Shown piece by piece: positions 47,532 to 57,200 of a stretch of DNA of 64,000 nucleotides. Position 1 is the first letter of the stretch; every line of letters begins with the position of its first letter. The notes beneath the pieces were generated by a model, which was not told the origin of the DNA, ran no database searches, and saw only the letters and a program-made list of their open reading frames with translations. The position numbers were made by a program, and so were the translations under genes. This DNA is from Rhynchopus euleeides (Eukaryota; Euglenozoa; Diplonemea; Diplonemida; Diplonemidae). Location of the stretch: positions 2,046,001-2,110,000 of the forward strand of contig OY723255.1 in assembly GCA_963210315.1 (NCBI GenBank), in the 5' to 3' direction.

Positions 47532-47912
47532 TCAGGCTGCCCCCGACGACACGTTTGTATCCTGCACCTTGCCATACTTCGCCTCCACCTTGTATATGAC
47601 GGAGAGCGCCCTCCTTCCGCATCGTTGCGACTTCCCTGACAGCGAACTTATCCATGTCAGGGAAGACATGGCGATGATTGCGTTGGCCACCTGGGTGCTG
47701 TGCTTGTGGAGCTCCTTGCTCAACACCGTTGCTAGGAGCCTTCTAATGGATCCCAGTGTCAGCACACTGCCCCCTTTTTTAACAGGGAAGGCCGTGCAAA
47801 AATCATGCACAATGTTCGTCGCCTCCGCAGCCTCGGGACTCTCTGCGCTCTTCTTCTTCTTAATCGACTTTGCCGCCGGCTTCGCTGCCGGCTTCGTTGT
47901 CGTCTTCCCCAT
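47532..47912 (-). CDS. Small Lys/Ala-rich protein of element C, unidentified
   Basis: 126 residues from an ATG at 47912. The N-terminus is basic and repetitive (KPAAKPAAKSIKKKK) like a nuclear-localisation or histone-like tail. The rest (VHDFCTAFPVKKGGSVLTLG ... KHSTQVANAIIAMSSL ... VIYKVEAKYGKV) could be helical. It lies between the internal and outer right ends of C, so it may be a separate gene captured by the element or its DNA-binding protein. No homology is recognised. Confidence 0.35.
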   Translation of the reverse strand: MGKTTTKPAAKPAAKSIKKKKSAESPEAAEATNIVHDFCTAFPVKKGGSVLTLGSIRRLLATVLSKELHKHSTQVANAIIAMSSLTWISSLSGKSQRCGRRALSVIYKVEAKYGKVQDTNVSSGAA

Positions 47913-48232
47913 TTTTGTGAATCAGGTCTGCGAGCTGGGATGGGTGGAAACGTCCGTTTCGTTTGGTGTGGCTGTACTTCAGTGACGAGTGCCACATTGC
48001 ATAGGTATCATGGGAAAAATGAGTGAAAATAGGTGAAAAGACTCCCGCTAGGGGGAGTCAGACTCCCCCTAGCGGGAGTATAGACTCCCGCTAGCGGGAG
48101 TTGGACTCCCCCTAGTTGAGACTCCCGAAAAGGGTTACCCTACCCCCGCTGGAGTCCACCGTGTACATGTATAATAGTTGACATGCAAGTATTATACATG
48201 TATTTTTACTTGATATACATGTATTTTACATG

Positions 48233-49038
48233 TACCGTAAACGGAAAAAGGGTGGACCGTAAAAATGTTCCAAGTTCCCAAAAAAAGGCCAAACGTTCCA
48301 TCTTTTTTACGGTCCACCATTTATTGGGACTGAATATGGAAAAGACAATGCGTTTTTCGCCCGCGGGCTGGTGGGTTGCGGGGCGCGGACTGCGGCCTCC
48401 ACGCCGCAGACACCCACACGTAGGCCTCCCGACCTCCCAGCTTTGGACCCTCCCTCCACCACCGCAACCAACACCAGCAAGAGAAGCAAGTCCTCCCTGC
48501 GTGTGGAAAAGGCACGATCTCACCTCGAGACTCACCCACCACCACACCTCGAGAAGTGTAGTACCATGCAAGGAGCATTCCGGTAGAAGTAAAAGTAGAA
48601 CCTGCTGCACGAGCCCACAAAAGCAGCCACAGTACGGCAGGGCGCGCAGACAGAAGCTGAGACCACCGGGCTCCCTCCAGATGTAAATTCGTGAATCAGT
48701 GCCCGAAAAATTCAGGGAAATCGTACTCCTTTAGTGTAGTACACCCTGCAGTAACTGTGGGAGAACAGTTCCCGGACGATGGTGAGTGCACACTCTGTGC
48801 TGAGGCCCTGTGGTGTTAATCCTGCAGCTTCAGCCGTACGATTTCCTTGGTTCCTTCGCGACTTCGTCGCGAAGGAACTCGTAAAAAAAACCGCCAAGTC
48901 CACGATCCCAACCGTAAAATAGGTGGACCGTAAAAATGTTCCAAGTTCCGGAAAAATCCCATTTGTTCCATCTTTTTTACGGTCCACCTATAGTACGGTT
49001 CACCTTTATTACGGTCCACAATATTTCCGTTTACGGTA
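48233..49038 (-). mobile_element. Internally deleted P derivative N2, inverted
   Basis: 806 bp with P ends in reverse order and no transposase. It equals N1 without the internal duplication and without the A-type repeat, so it is nearer the ancestral derivative. It lies in R2 at the same relative place as N1 in R1. Confidence 0.85.
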
Positions 49039-49157
49039 TATTTCAGGCATATACATGTATTATACATGCATAATAGTTGACATGCAAGTATTATACATGT
49101 ATAATACATGTATTATACTTGTAGTTATACATGTAAAATTTACAAGATCCCACCGTG

Positions 49158-49825
49158 TAGTCTGACGAGGTGGCGTTGCCACGCCGCATCTTGTCTTCAC
49201 ATCATCGACGGTCAACAGGCTGAGTGACTGGCACGTCGACCTTGTGCCTCCTTGCGCCTGCACCTTGGAACCGGTGGTGCCACGGTGACCTTGGTGTTGT
49301 CGGAAGGATTTTCTACCTGGGGCAAGGGTGCAACACAGTCCCCCCCATCCCCCCCCCCCCCCCGGCAGCTGCCTGTGGTTACGTAAAAGTGTCACTTCAA
49401 CTCTGCCGCTCTTTCTCTACTGTTGGTACTTTGTTCGATGCGTTGACGCTTCCACACGAGTTCACGCGCTTTTCTGCTGTCTGCTCTGCTCGTCCCCGAC
49501 GCACACCCCGCTGATTATTAGTTCACGCGCTTTTTGGGATCTGTCTGCTCGTCACACGCTCTGACTCTGCACACCAAATCAAGTTTTGCGTTGACGCTTC
49601 CACACACACTTACAAACCCACTTGTCTGATGAAGGGGGTGGTGTGTGAGAGCACGTTTGGCAGATCTGAATGACACCTTCCGCGCGAAAGTCGTGTGCGT
49701 AACAGATTAAACACGAGACACGCTGCCTTTGACCCCCAGTCCCATCATACACTGCACACCGCCACACTCTCTAGGAAGGCTTTCTTGTTGGTGTCAGCGT
49801 GCAAGGGGAGGGGGAAGTCACAAAC
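49158..49825. other. Intergenic region with two inverted core repeats
   Basis: No gene is seen. It carries two minus-strand copies of the dispersed core (TGCGTTGACGCTTCCACAC at 49439-49457 and 49587-49605), with TTCACGCGCTTTT repeated between them (about 49463 and 49521), and a C15 run near 49350. Downstream lies the flank typical of the Ubl-WD40 genes (CATCA.ACACTGCACAC..CCGCCACACTCT, also near 12485). Confidence 0.5.
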
Positions 49826-50974
49826 ATGGATGTGACTGTTCGTCATGCCGGGAGTGGGGACAGCTGTGTCGTCGGAGTTCCGGAAGGCGGGACCGTGGGC
49901 GGGCTGAAGGCGGATGCGCTGGAGGAGATGTTCCCGGGTTCTATTGACGCATCCCGTGAGGCTGCGTGCGTGGCAGCACACATCGAAGGGTGTGAGGAGG
50001 AGCTGGACGATGAAGAGCGCGTTGCCGACACGGGTCTGGAGGACGGGGGTGCTGTCAAGCTCGTCCCACGCTGGCCCACAGTCAAGGCCCCCGCTGTCTA
50101 CTCGCCTGCGCATGGTATGACAGGCTGCATCACACTGTCGAGGTGTGGGAAGCTGTGTGCTGTGGGTTACCACAACGGACACTTCACTGTGTTCGACACC
50201 GTCACCGCTGCTGTGGTGGCAGACTTCGCACATGGCTCCCCCCGCAATGTTACCCCTCGCAACACGTTCTCAGTCTGTGGGACGTGGTTGGCAACGTGCT
50301 CTGATGACGGCACCATCTGTGCGTGGCTGACAGCAACCTGGGAGAAGGCGTACATGCTGGACCACAGGAACACCGCCGTGCTCAGTGCAGCGTGGACACA
50401 CTGCGGACGTCTCGTGTCCGGAGACCACGCCGGGAAAGTGCGTGTGTGGGACTTGAAGGGCACACCAAGCGCCACAGTGCTGGTGGGTCACAGCGATATG
50501 GTTTCCAGCATTGCTGTGTCGCGAACGAGGATCTTCAGCGGGTCACGTGACAAGAGCATCCGTGTGTGGGACATCAACACCCTCACACACACACACACCC
50601 TGGATGACCACAGTGGTGTGATTACCGGCATCGCTCTGACTCAGGACGAGCAGCACCTGGTGTCGTGCTCTTTCGACAAGTCACTCAAGGTGTGGTGCAC
50701 AACCTCCCTCAGCTGTCTGCGTACTGTGCAACTGGAGTCCAGTCCCTACTCACTTGCTGTATCTCAGGCAGGTGATGTTGTTGCAGCGAATCTCGCTTTT
50801 GGCACCACACTGTACCGCCTCAGCACAGGCGATTGTCTGGGGAAGGTGTCCTCACAGGGGAAGGGTGTTGCACTCAGCCTCTGTGGGAGGTGGGTCTTCA
50901 CACCAACGAACAACAATTCTGTCTCTGTGTGCGATGTGTCTTCCGTTTTTGGTAAAACACACCCCGTGTGGTAG
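49826..50974 (+). CDS. Ubiquitin-like - WD40 repeat protein
   Basis: 382 residues from the ATG at 49826 (family start MDVTVRHAGSG). The ubiquitin-like domain covers 1-85; VGGLKADAL replaces the usual VVRLKADAL. About seven WD40 blades follow, with GKVRVWDLKG and KSIRVWDINT, and a (CA)n-encoded THTHT. The C-terminus differs from the other copies: after SSV it reads FGKTHPVW and then stops, so the usual SP end and 3' flank are lost. A (GT)n tract and the truncated LINE lie 140 bp downstream. Confidence 0.87.
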   Translation: MDVTVRHAGSGDSCVVGVPEGGTVGGLKADALEEMFPGSIDASREAACVAAHIEGCEEELDDEERVADTGLEDGGAVKLVPRWPTVKAPAVYSPAHGMTGCITLSRCGKLCAVGYHNGHFTVFDTVTAAVVADFAHGSPRNVTPRNTFSVCGTWLATCSDDGTICAWLTATWEKAYMLDHRNTAVLSAAWTHCGRLVSGDHAGKVRVWDLKGTPSATVLVGHSDMVSSIAVSRTRIFSGSRDKSIRVWDINTLTHTHTLDDHSGVITGIALTQDEQHLVSCSFDKSLKVWCTTSLSCLRTVQLESSPYSLAVSQAGDVVAANLAFGTTLYRLSTGDCLGKVSSQGKGVALSLCGRWVFTPTNNNSVSVCDVSSVFGKTHPVW

Positions 50975-51128
50975 AGAAAATACGGCAAGAGTCTCGCTGG
51001 GTCGGAAGAGCAGATGGTTCCCGCAACAGCTCCCGGGGAGCAGCGGGTATTTCGCATAGGATGACGGATGTGTGAACACGTTTGTGCGGTTTGTTCTGTG
51101 TTGTGTGTGAACGTGTGTGTGTGTGTGT

Positions 51129-54100
51129 AGTGATAGTGGTTTTAAGTGGGTAACCCTGCGCGGATCTGTGCCCACTCCCCGCCCACCCCTACGTCACAGC
51201 GGATGCCCCACTCGGGTTAGAGTGTGGGGCCAACTCAGTGCCACTCCGAGGAGGGCGTGCAGCATAGCCAGCGTGGTGCGTGCCGCAACAGTGTGTGAGT
51301 GATTTCGCACTGCTGTGGCAGTCCCCGCACCGGCCCATGCGATGCGTCTTGCAAAATTCCATGGTGACTTGCAAGCCGTCGTTCTTCCCGTGGTGGTCCC
51401 GGCAGCAGTCCTCTTCCGAGAGGCGCCGGCGCCGGCAGTCCACGCAGCGGGGTTTCCAGTGCAGAGCGCAGGTAAGCATCTTCGCGTTCCGTCTGGCTCC
51501 AGGGGGGGCAGTCCGGGGAGCAGCGCCCCGTCGTTCCCATGACCGTCCTGTCCGGGCGTTGGCTTGCCGGCTGCTGGCAGTCCATTGCTGGGCCGCTTGC
51601 TGCCACCCCTCTGGGTAGTGGGGCTGCGGTGCGAAGGTTGCGGCCCACGCCATGCCGCGGGAGTGGAAGGCTGTGTCCCGCTGGTTCAAGCCCGGGCCTG
51701 CCGTGTGCGCTTGGAGGCTGCGCATCACCGACTCGGTGGCTGGGCTGAGCTGGGCTCTCCTGGACAGGCCCCCTGCCACGGTTCCCCCGATCGCGGTGAG
51801 GACAGTGGAGCTCGCAGTGTGGCCACAGTGCCATGGTTGCTTGGAAGTCTTGCGCACCACCTCGCAGAGCTGCCTCAACGAGTGAGCCTTGCCCAGGATG
51901 CTCTTCTGGAAGGCTGCGAAGTCCTGCCGCAGCTGCTCCTGCGAGGTCTCCCCCTGCCTCTCAGCCTCGTCCATGGCGGCGTTGCTCAGGGCGTCCGCAT
52001 CGACGTTGAGTTCCCTTTTCACGTGCTCATACGTAAGGGTGATCCGGGGCCCGAGGTCGGCAGCCAGCCGTGCCGTGCTGAGGAAGAGGGGGCGGAGGGA
52101 TTTATCGCGGCAAACCGCTTCCCCTTTTAGGTGTCGCAGCACCACCTGCGAGTCACCCCGCACCGTAACGTTCCCCTCAGGGGGCGGGTCGCCCCTTCTG
52201 AGCAGCCGTAGGCCCGCCCGAACCCCTTCGTACTCAGCGATGTTGTTGCTGCGTACGTTCAGCAGAGGGAGGATCTCTTCCGACACCTTGAGGCCGTCTC
52301 GGTAGATCACCGCACCTGCACCCGCCAGGGCGAAGGGGGTGCCGTTGTCCCTTGCTCCGCCGTCGAAGTAGAGGGTGAGCCCCGGGGATGCGCCCTCGGG
52401 GATGCGTGGGCGGGCCTCCCGCGGCCCCCTCTCAGGGGGGTCAGGTGTGTGGGGGCGGATGCGGCGCGTTTCGACTTCTGGGAGGGTGAGGCCGGTCGAC
52501 AGCTCGAAGTCGACAGCCAACTCCATGAGGGTCACGGTGTGCTCCCCTCCCTGCGGCCCCCATTTCAGGCCCCGCAGCCAGTCGCAGAGGGCCACCCACA
52601 GCTCCGGGGGGCGCTTGCCCCACGTCTGTTTGACAGTGGACGGCGCCCGCACAGGGATGCAGGCCTGTTCGGGGTTGGGTGTGCACCACCCCCATGGATA
52701 GTGAAGGGTGCGGTGGTGGCGCGCGGAGCGGTCGAGCAGTCCATCTTTCTCCTGCCGCGCCGAGAGGATTGCAATGAAGTAGCGGTGCAGCTGCGCCACT
52801 ATATCCACCCTGCGTGCGAAGGATAGTGGCAGGGGCTGCCTGTCCTCCGGGATGCCGTGTCTAAAGGCGGGCGCCACCCCGCATAACGCCAAGCAAGGTG
52901 GCCAGGTTGACCGGTCCACAGCCGTAATGGGGTGGTTTTGTCGGATTGGGTCCCACGCGGAGCACTCCCACCATAGGTGCATCACCGTCTCGGGGGTGCC
53001 TGCGTTGCAGTATCGGCAGATCCCGCCCTGCCCCGTGCGCCCTCGGACAGGCACCGCCCCTGCAATGACGGAACGAAGGAGGCCCCGTTGGTATCCCGTG
53101 ACCGCGGCGCCCTCTCCCTCCAGGACGCAGCGTGTGGCTTGCCCGTCGATGCCGTGCTGAGCGCCCGCAAAGTCGTCACGACGACCAGCCAGCGCCTTGG
53201 CCACCTGTGTACGTAGGGCCTGGCGGAGGTCATGAGCGAAGATCCCCCATTCGCTCGTTGTTGCTGCGGTGGGGTCGAAGACTATGCTCCGTCCCGCTTC
53301 ATCAGTGTAAGATAGGGTGGTCGCCGTGCTCCAGCTCCATCCTATCCACCGAAGGGCCGCTCGGAAAAGCGCGAAGGGGCCTGTCCCTGTAAGCCTCACT
53401 CTGCTATCCCAAGCCGTCTCAGACAGAACCCTGCAGCGGCCCCACTTCTTGACCTGCATGGCCCAGGTGGTGATCTGCCGGTAGCGGGGGGCGACGGCGG
53501 GGTCCACCCGATGTGCATGGTGGAGGACATCCAGCACAGCCTCCCGCGCCCTGCGGGGGGGTCCGGACCACAGCGCGGCGACGAAGAGCCCCCTCCATCG
53601 CCTGATGTCGGCGTCCTCCCAGCGGGTGACCAGGGCGTCGTAGTAGAGCCTGGACCCCGCTGTCATCGCTGCTGCCTGCCCCTTCCACTGCACCGGTAGG
53701 GGCAGTGCCGAGGTCCTGCGCAGGTTCTGCTCTGCGCCCTCTTTTCGGCGGGCGACGCGCTCCGATTTGGGCACCTCGGGTCCCTCGAGCGGGCGCGCAT
53801 GCAGCATGGCCCCGAGGCAGTCGAAGCTATCGCGCTGTCGAAGGGGGGTAGCCGTGCCGTCCCGTGTCCGGTAGACTATCGGGGTCAACGGCTCGGGGGA
53901 CGTCGAGAAGACATGTGACTTGACCTCTGCGCATATTACCATCCCGGTATCGTGGGAGAAATCTGCAGAGTCATCCACCACTGCTTGCAAGGTCCCCGGG
54001 CTGGGGGTCACCGCGTACACATCGTCCACAAACGACAACGCCCTCGTGCCCTGCCGGTGCTCCGCCATGCGCATCCATACACCCACCAGCACGTTGATCA

Positions 54101-54210
54101 GCACGACGCTAATGGGGCAGCCCTGCATGATGCCGTTGGTTGGCAGGAAGCCCTCCCCGATAGTGCCGCTTACCCGGAAGTGCCGCTGCATTGACCCGTA
54201 CGCTGCCCGC
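51129..54210 (-). mobile_element. 5'-truncated LINE (subfamily A)
   Basis: Matches the last 3.1 kb of the LINE at 16460-25130 (from its 22049) almost perfectly, including the 3' UTR ending CCACTATCACT. The 5' break is in the RT domain at GCGGGCAGCG, preceded directly by (AC)n; the 3' end is followed by (AC)n. 5' truncation is typical of target-primed reverse transcription. It sits head to tail with the next LINE in one original AC/GT tract. Confidence 0.93.
51189..54210 (-). pseudogene. Truncated LINE ORF2 (partial RT, zinc finger, RNase H, Cys/His tail)
   Basis: About 1,000 codons, open throughout. It begins just before the RT motif NGIMQGCPIS, keeps FVDD, the zinc finger, RNase H and the Cys/His tail, and ends at the usual TAG. 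It lacks ORF1, OTU, APE and the RT fingers, so it cannot act alone. Differences from the complete copy are few (GWGIF/EWGIF, VLYRDG/VIYRDG, RGVAPR/RGAAPR, YASRPP/YAARPP). Confidence 0.9.
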
Positions 54211-54230
54211 TGTGTGTGTGTGTGTGTGTG
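54211..54230 (+). repeat. (TG)n between two LINE copies
   Basis: Twenty bases of TG on the plus strand, i.e. (CA)n after the 3' end of the subfamily B LINE and before the 5' break of the truncated LINE. Further (GT)n tracts flank the pair at 51113-51128 and 62947-62962. Together they mark one microsatellite used twice. Confidence 0.92.
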
Positions 54231-54288
54231 GTGACCACGTTTTGTGTGGGGAGATCCTGCGCGGATCATTGCCCACCCCCGCCCATTT

Positions 54289-57200
54289 CTACGTCACAGC
54301 GGAGGCCCCACTCGGGTTAGAGTGTGGGGCCAACTCAGTGCCACTCCGGGGAGGAGGGCGTGCAGCATAGCCGGCGTGGTGTGCTTGGCAGCAATGTGGT
54401 AGTGTTTTGCCATCGCTGTAGCAGTCACCGCATCGGTCCATGCTGTGGCGTTTGCAGAAGCCCATAGTGACCGGGAGCCCGTCCCCCTCCTTGTGGTGGT
54501 TGCGGCAGCACACCTCCTCCGGGAGGCGCCGCTTCTGGCATGCCGAGCAACGGGGCTTCCAATGCAACTTGCAGGCAAGCACCTTTGCGTTCCTCCTGGC
54601 ACCAGGGGGAGCAGTTCGGGGGGCAGCGCCCCTCCGCTCCCATGGGCGCCCTACCCGGCTGTTGGCCTGCCGACCACGCGCCGCCCACTGCTGGGCCGAT
54701 TGCTGCCAACCCTCAGGGTAGTGCGGCTGCGGAGCGAAGGTAGCGGCCCACGCCATTCCGCGATCATGGAACACTGTATCCGTCCGGCTGGGGGCTGGCA
54801 CAGCCAGGTGCGCTTGGAGGCTGCGCATCACCGACTCAGTGGCAGGGTTCAGCTGGGCCCTCCTCGACAGGCCCGCCGCCACAGATCCACCGATCGCCGT
54901 GAGGACTGTTGAGTTGGCAGCATGGCCGCAATGCCAGGGCCCAGTGCCTACTTTCGTCACCATGCTGCAGAGCCCCTTCAGCGAGGCAGCCTTCCCCAGG
55001 ATACTGCTCTGGAACACCGTGAGGTCCTGCTGGAGCTGCTGCCGTGAGGCCCCCAGCCTTTCAGCCTCGTCCATCGCGGCGTTACTGAGGGCATCAGCAT
55101 CTGTGTTGGATTCCCTCTTCACATGCTCGTATGTGAGAGTGAACCTCGGTTGGAGGTCCGCAGCTAGCCGGGACGTGCTGAGGAACAGAGGACGGAGGGC
55201 GGCATCCCGGCACAATGAGTCCCCTTGGAGCTGGCGCAGCACCACCTGGGAGTCGCCCCGCACTGTGACTGGGCCCTCAGGGGCATCACCCCTCTCGAGG
55301 AGGCGCAGACCTGCACGGAGCGCCTCGTACTCAGCAATGTTGTTGCTACGCACGTTCAGCAGCGGGAGTACTTTCTCTGAAACCTTGCAACCGTCTTGGT
55401 ATAGCACCGCCCCTGCCCCCGCCACGGCGAAGGGGGTGCCATTGTCGCGCGCACCACCGTCAAAGTACAGGGTGAGCCCTGGGGCTGTGTCTGCAGGGAT
55501 GCGCGAGCGGGCCTCCCTCGCGCCCTTCCTATTCGGGTCCACGTGGGCGGGGGGGCGGATGCGGCGCGTCACGGTGTCTGGGAGGGTAAGGCCAGTTGAT
55601 AGCTCGAAGTCCACGGCCAGCTCCATCAGGGTCACAGTATGCTCACTCCCCTGCGGTCCCCACTTTAGGCCCCTTAGCCAGTCGCAGAGGGCCACCCACA
55701 TGCCTGGGGGCCGCTTGCCCCACGTCTGCTTGACTTCGGAAGGCGCCAGTGCAGGGATGGAGGCACTCTCGGGGTTAGGGGTGCTCCACTCCCAGGGGTA
55801 GACGGTAGTACGGTGATGGCGCACAGAGCGGTCGAGCAGCCCGTCCTTCTCCTGTCGCGCCGCCAGGACTGCGATGAAGTAGCGGTGGAGCTGTGCCACG
55901 GTGGTGATCCTGTCCGCAAAGGACATGGGCAGCGGCTGCTCGTTCTCCGGGACGCTGTATCTGTAAATGGGCGCCACCCCGCACTGGGCCAGGCATGCCG
56001 GCCAGGCCGTCCGGTCCCTCGCTGCTATGGGGTGCTTCTGGCGGACTGGCTCCCATGCCGCGCAGTCCCACCACAGGTGTGATACCGTCTCCGGGGTCCC
56101 AGATGTGCAGTATCGGCACACCTCCCCCAGACCTGTGCGCCCACGAGCAGGCACCGCCCCTGCAACAACGGAGCGGAGGAGGCCTCGCTGGTACCCCGTG
56201 ATTGCAGCGCCCTCTCCCTCCAGGACGCAACGTGTCACCCTCCCGTCAATGCCGTGCTCTGCTCCTTGGAAGTCGTCTCTGCGTTCGGCCAGCTTCTTCG
56301 CCGTTGCGTTACGCAGGGATTGGCGGAGGTCGTGTGCAAAGATAGCCCAGGCGCTCGGTGTTGCAGCAACAGGGTCGAAGGTGACATCGCGACCAGCTTC
56401 GTCAGTGTAAGCCAGGGTGGTCGCAGCACTCCAGCGCCATTCAATCCCCTGCAGGGCGGCCCAGAAAAGCGCGAAGGGGCCTGTCCCCTCAAGCCTCTCT
56501 CTACTCCCCCAGGCTGCCTCGGACAGCACCCTGCTGTGACTCCACTTTTTGATCTGCTTGGCCCATGTGGTGATCTGCCGGTAGGGGGGGGCGACAGCGG
56601 GGTCCACCCGGTGCGCCTGATGGAGGACACACAGCACAATCTCCTGTGCTCTGCGAGGTGGGCCAGACCAGAGCGCGGCGACGAAGAGGCCCCTCCATCG
56701 CCTGATGTCCTTGCTGTCCCAACGAGTTACGAGGGCATCGTAATATAGTCGAGCCCCTGCCGTCATCGCCGCCGCCTGCCCTTTCCATTGCACCGGCAGG
56801 GGCAGCGCTGAGGTTCTGCGGAGGTTCTGCTGCGCACCTTCCTTCCGGCGGGCGATGCGCTCGGACTGGGGCGCTGTGCGCCCTTCCCTGATCAGGCGCG
56901 CGTGTAGCGTGGCCCCGAGACAGTCGAAGCTGTTGCGCTGCCGGAGGGGAGTGGCCTCGCCATCCCTTGCCCGGTACATAATCCGGAGCGGCCCGGGGGA
57001 TGTCGAGAAAACGCGAGACTTGATTTCTGCACAAATAGCCATCCCGGTGTCGTGGGAGAAACCCGCAGAGTCGTCTACAACGTCTTGCAGGATCTCCGGG
57101 CTGGGGGCTGTGGCGTATACGTCGTCAACGAAAGACAGCGCCCTTGTGTCCTGCCGGTGCTCGACCATCCTCATCCACACACCCACCAGCACGTTAATCA

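Larger units (their letters stand above)
45817..48163. mobile_element. Element C with GACTCCCGCTAGCGGGAGTC palindromes
   Basis: 2,347 bp at a duplicated TA (45815-45816, 48164-48165). The ends CACGGTGGACTCCAGCGG and CCGCTGGAGTCCACCGTG are inverted. Both subterminal zones repeat CTAGCGGGAGTC/GACTCCCGCTAG palindromes and then TTTTCACC..TTTTCCCATGATA inverted at the inner edges. A second right-type end block lies inside at 47287-47382. The first eight bases (CACGGTGG) equal those of R. The coding remnants are on the minus strand. Removing C restores the R1 centre at the TA exactly. Confidence 0.88.
41889..49157. mobile_element. Composite R2: complete TA-flanked foldback transposon
   Basis: Left end CACGGTGGGATCTTGTAAAT (41889) and the exact inverted right end ending GATCCCACCGTG (49157), with TA outside both. 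Contents in order: AT-rich palindromes, P2, palindromic centre with element C inserted, N2, palindromes. Removing C restores the R1 centre sequence. P and N are in opposite orientation, so the whole composite is a large imperfect inverted repeat. Confidence 0.8.
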
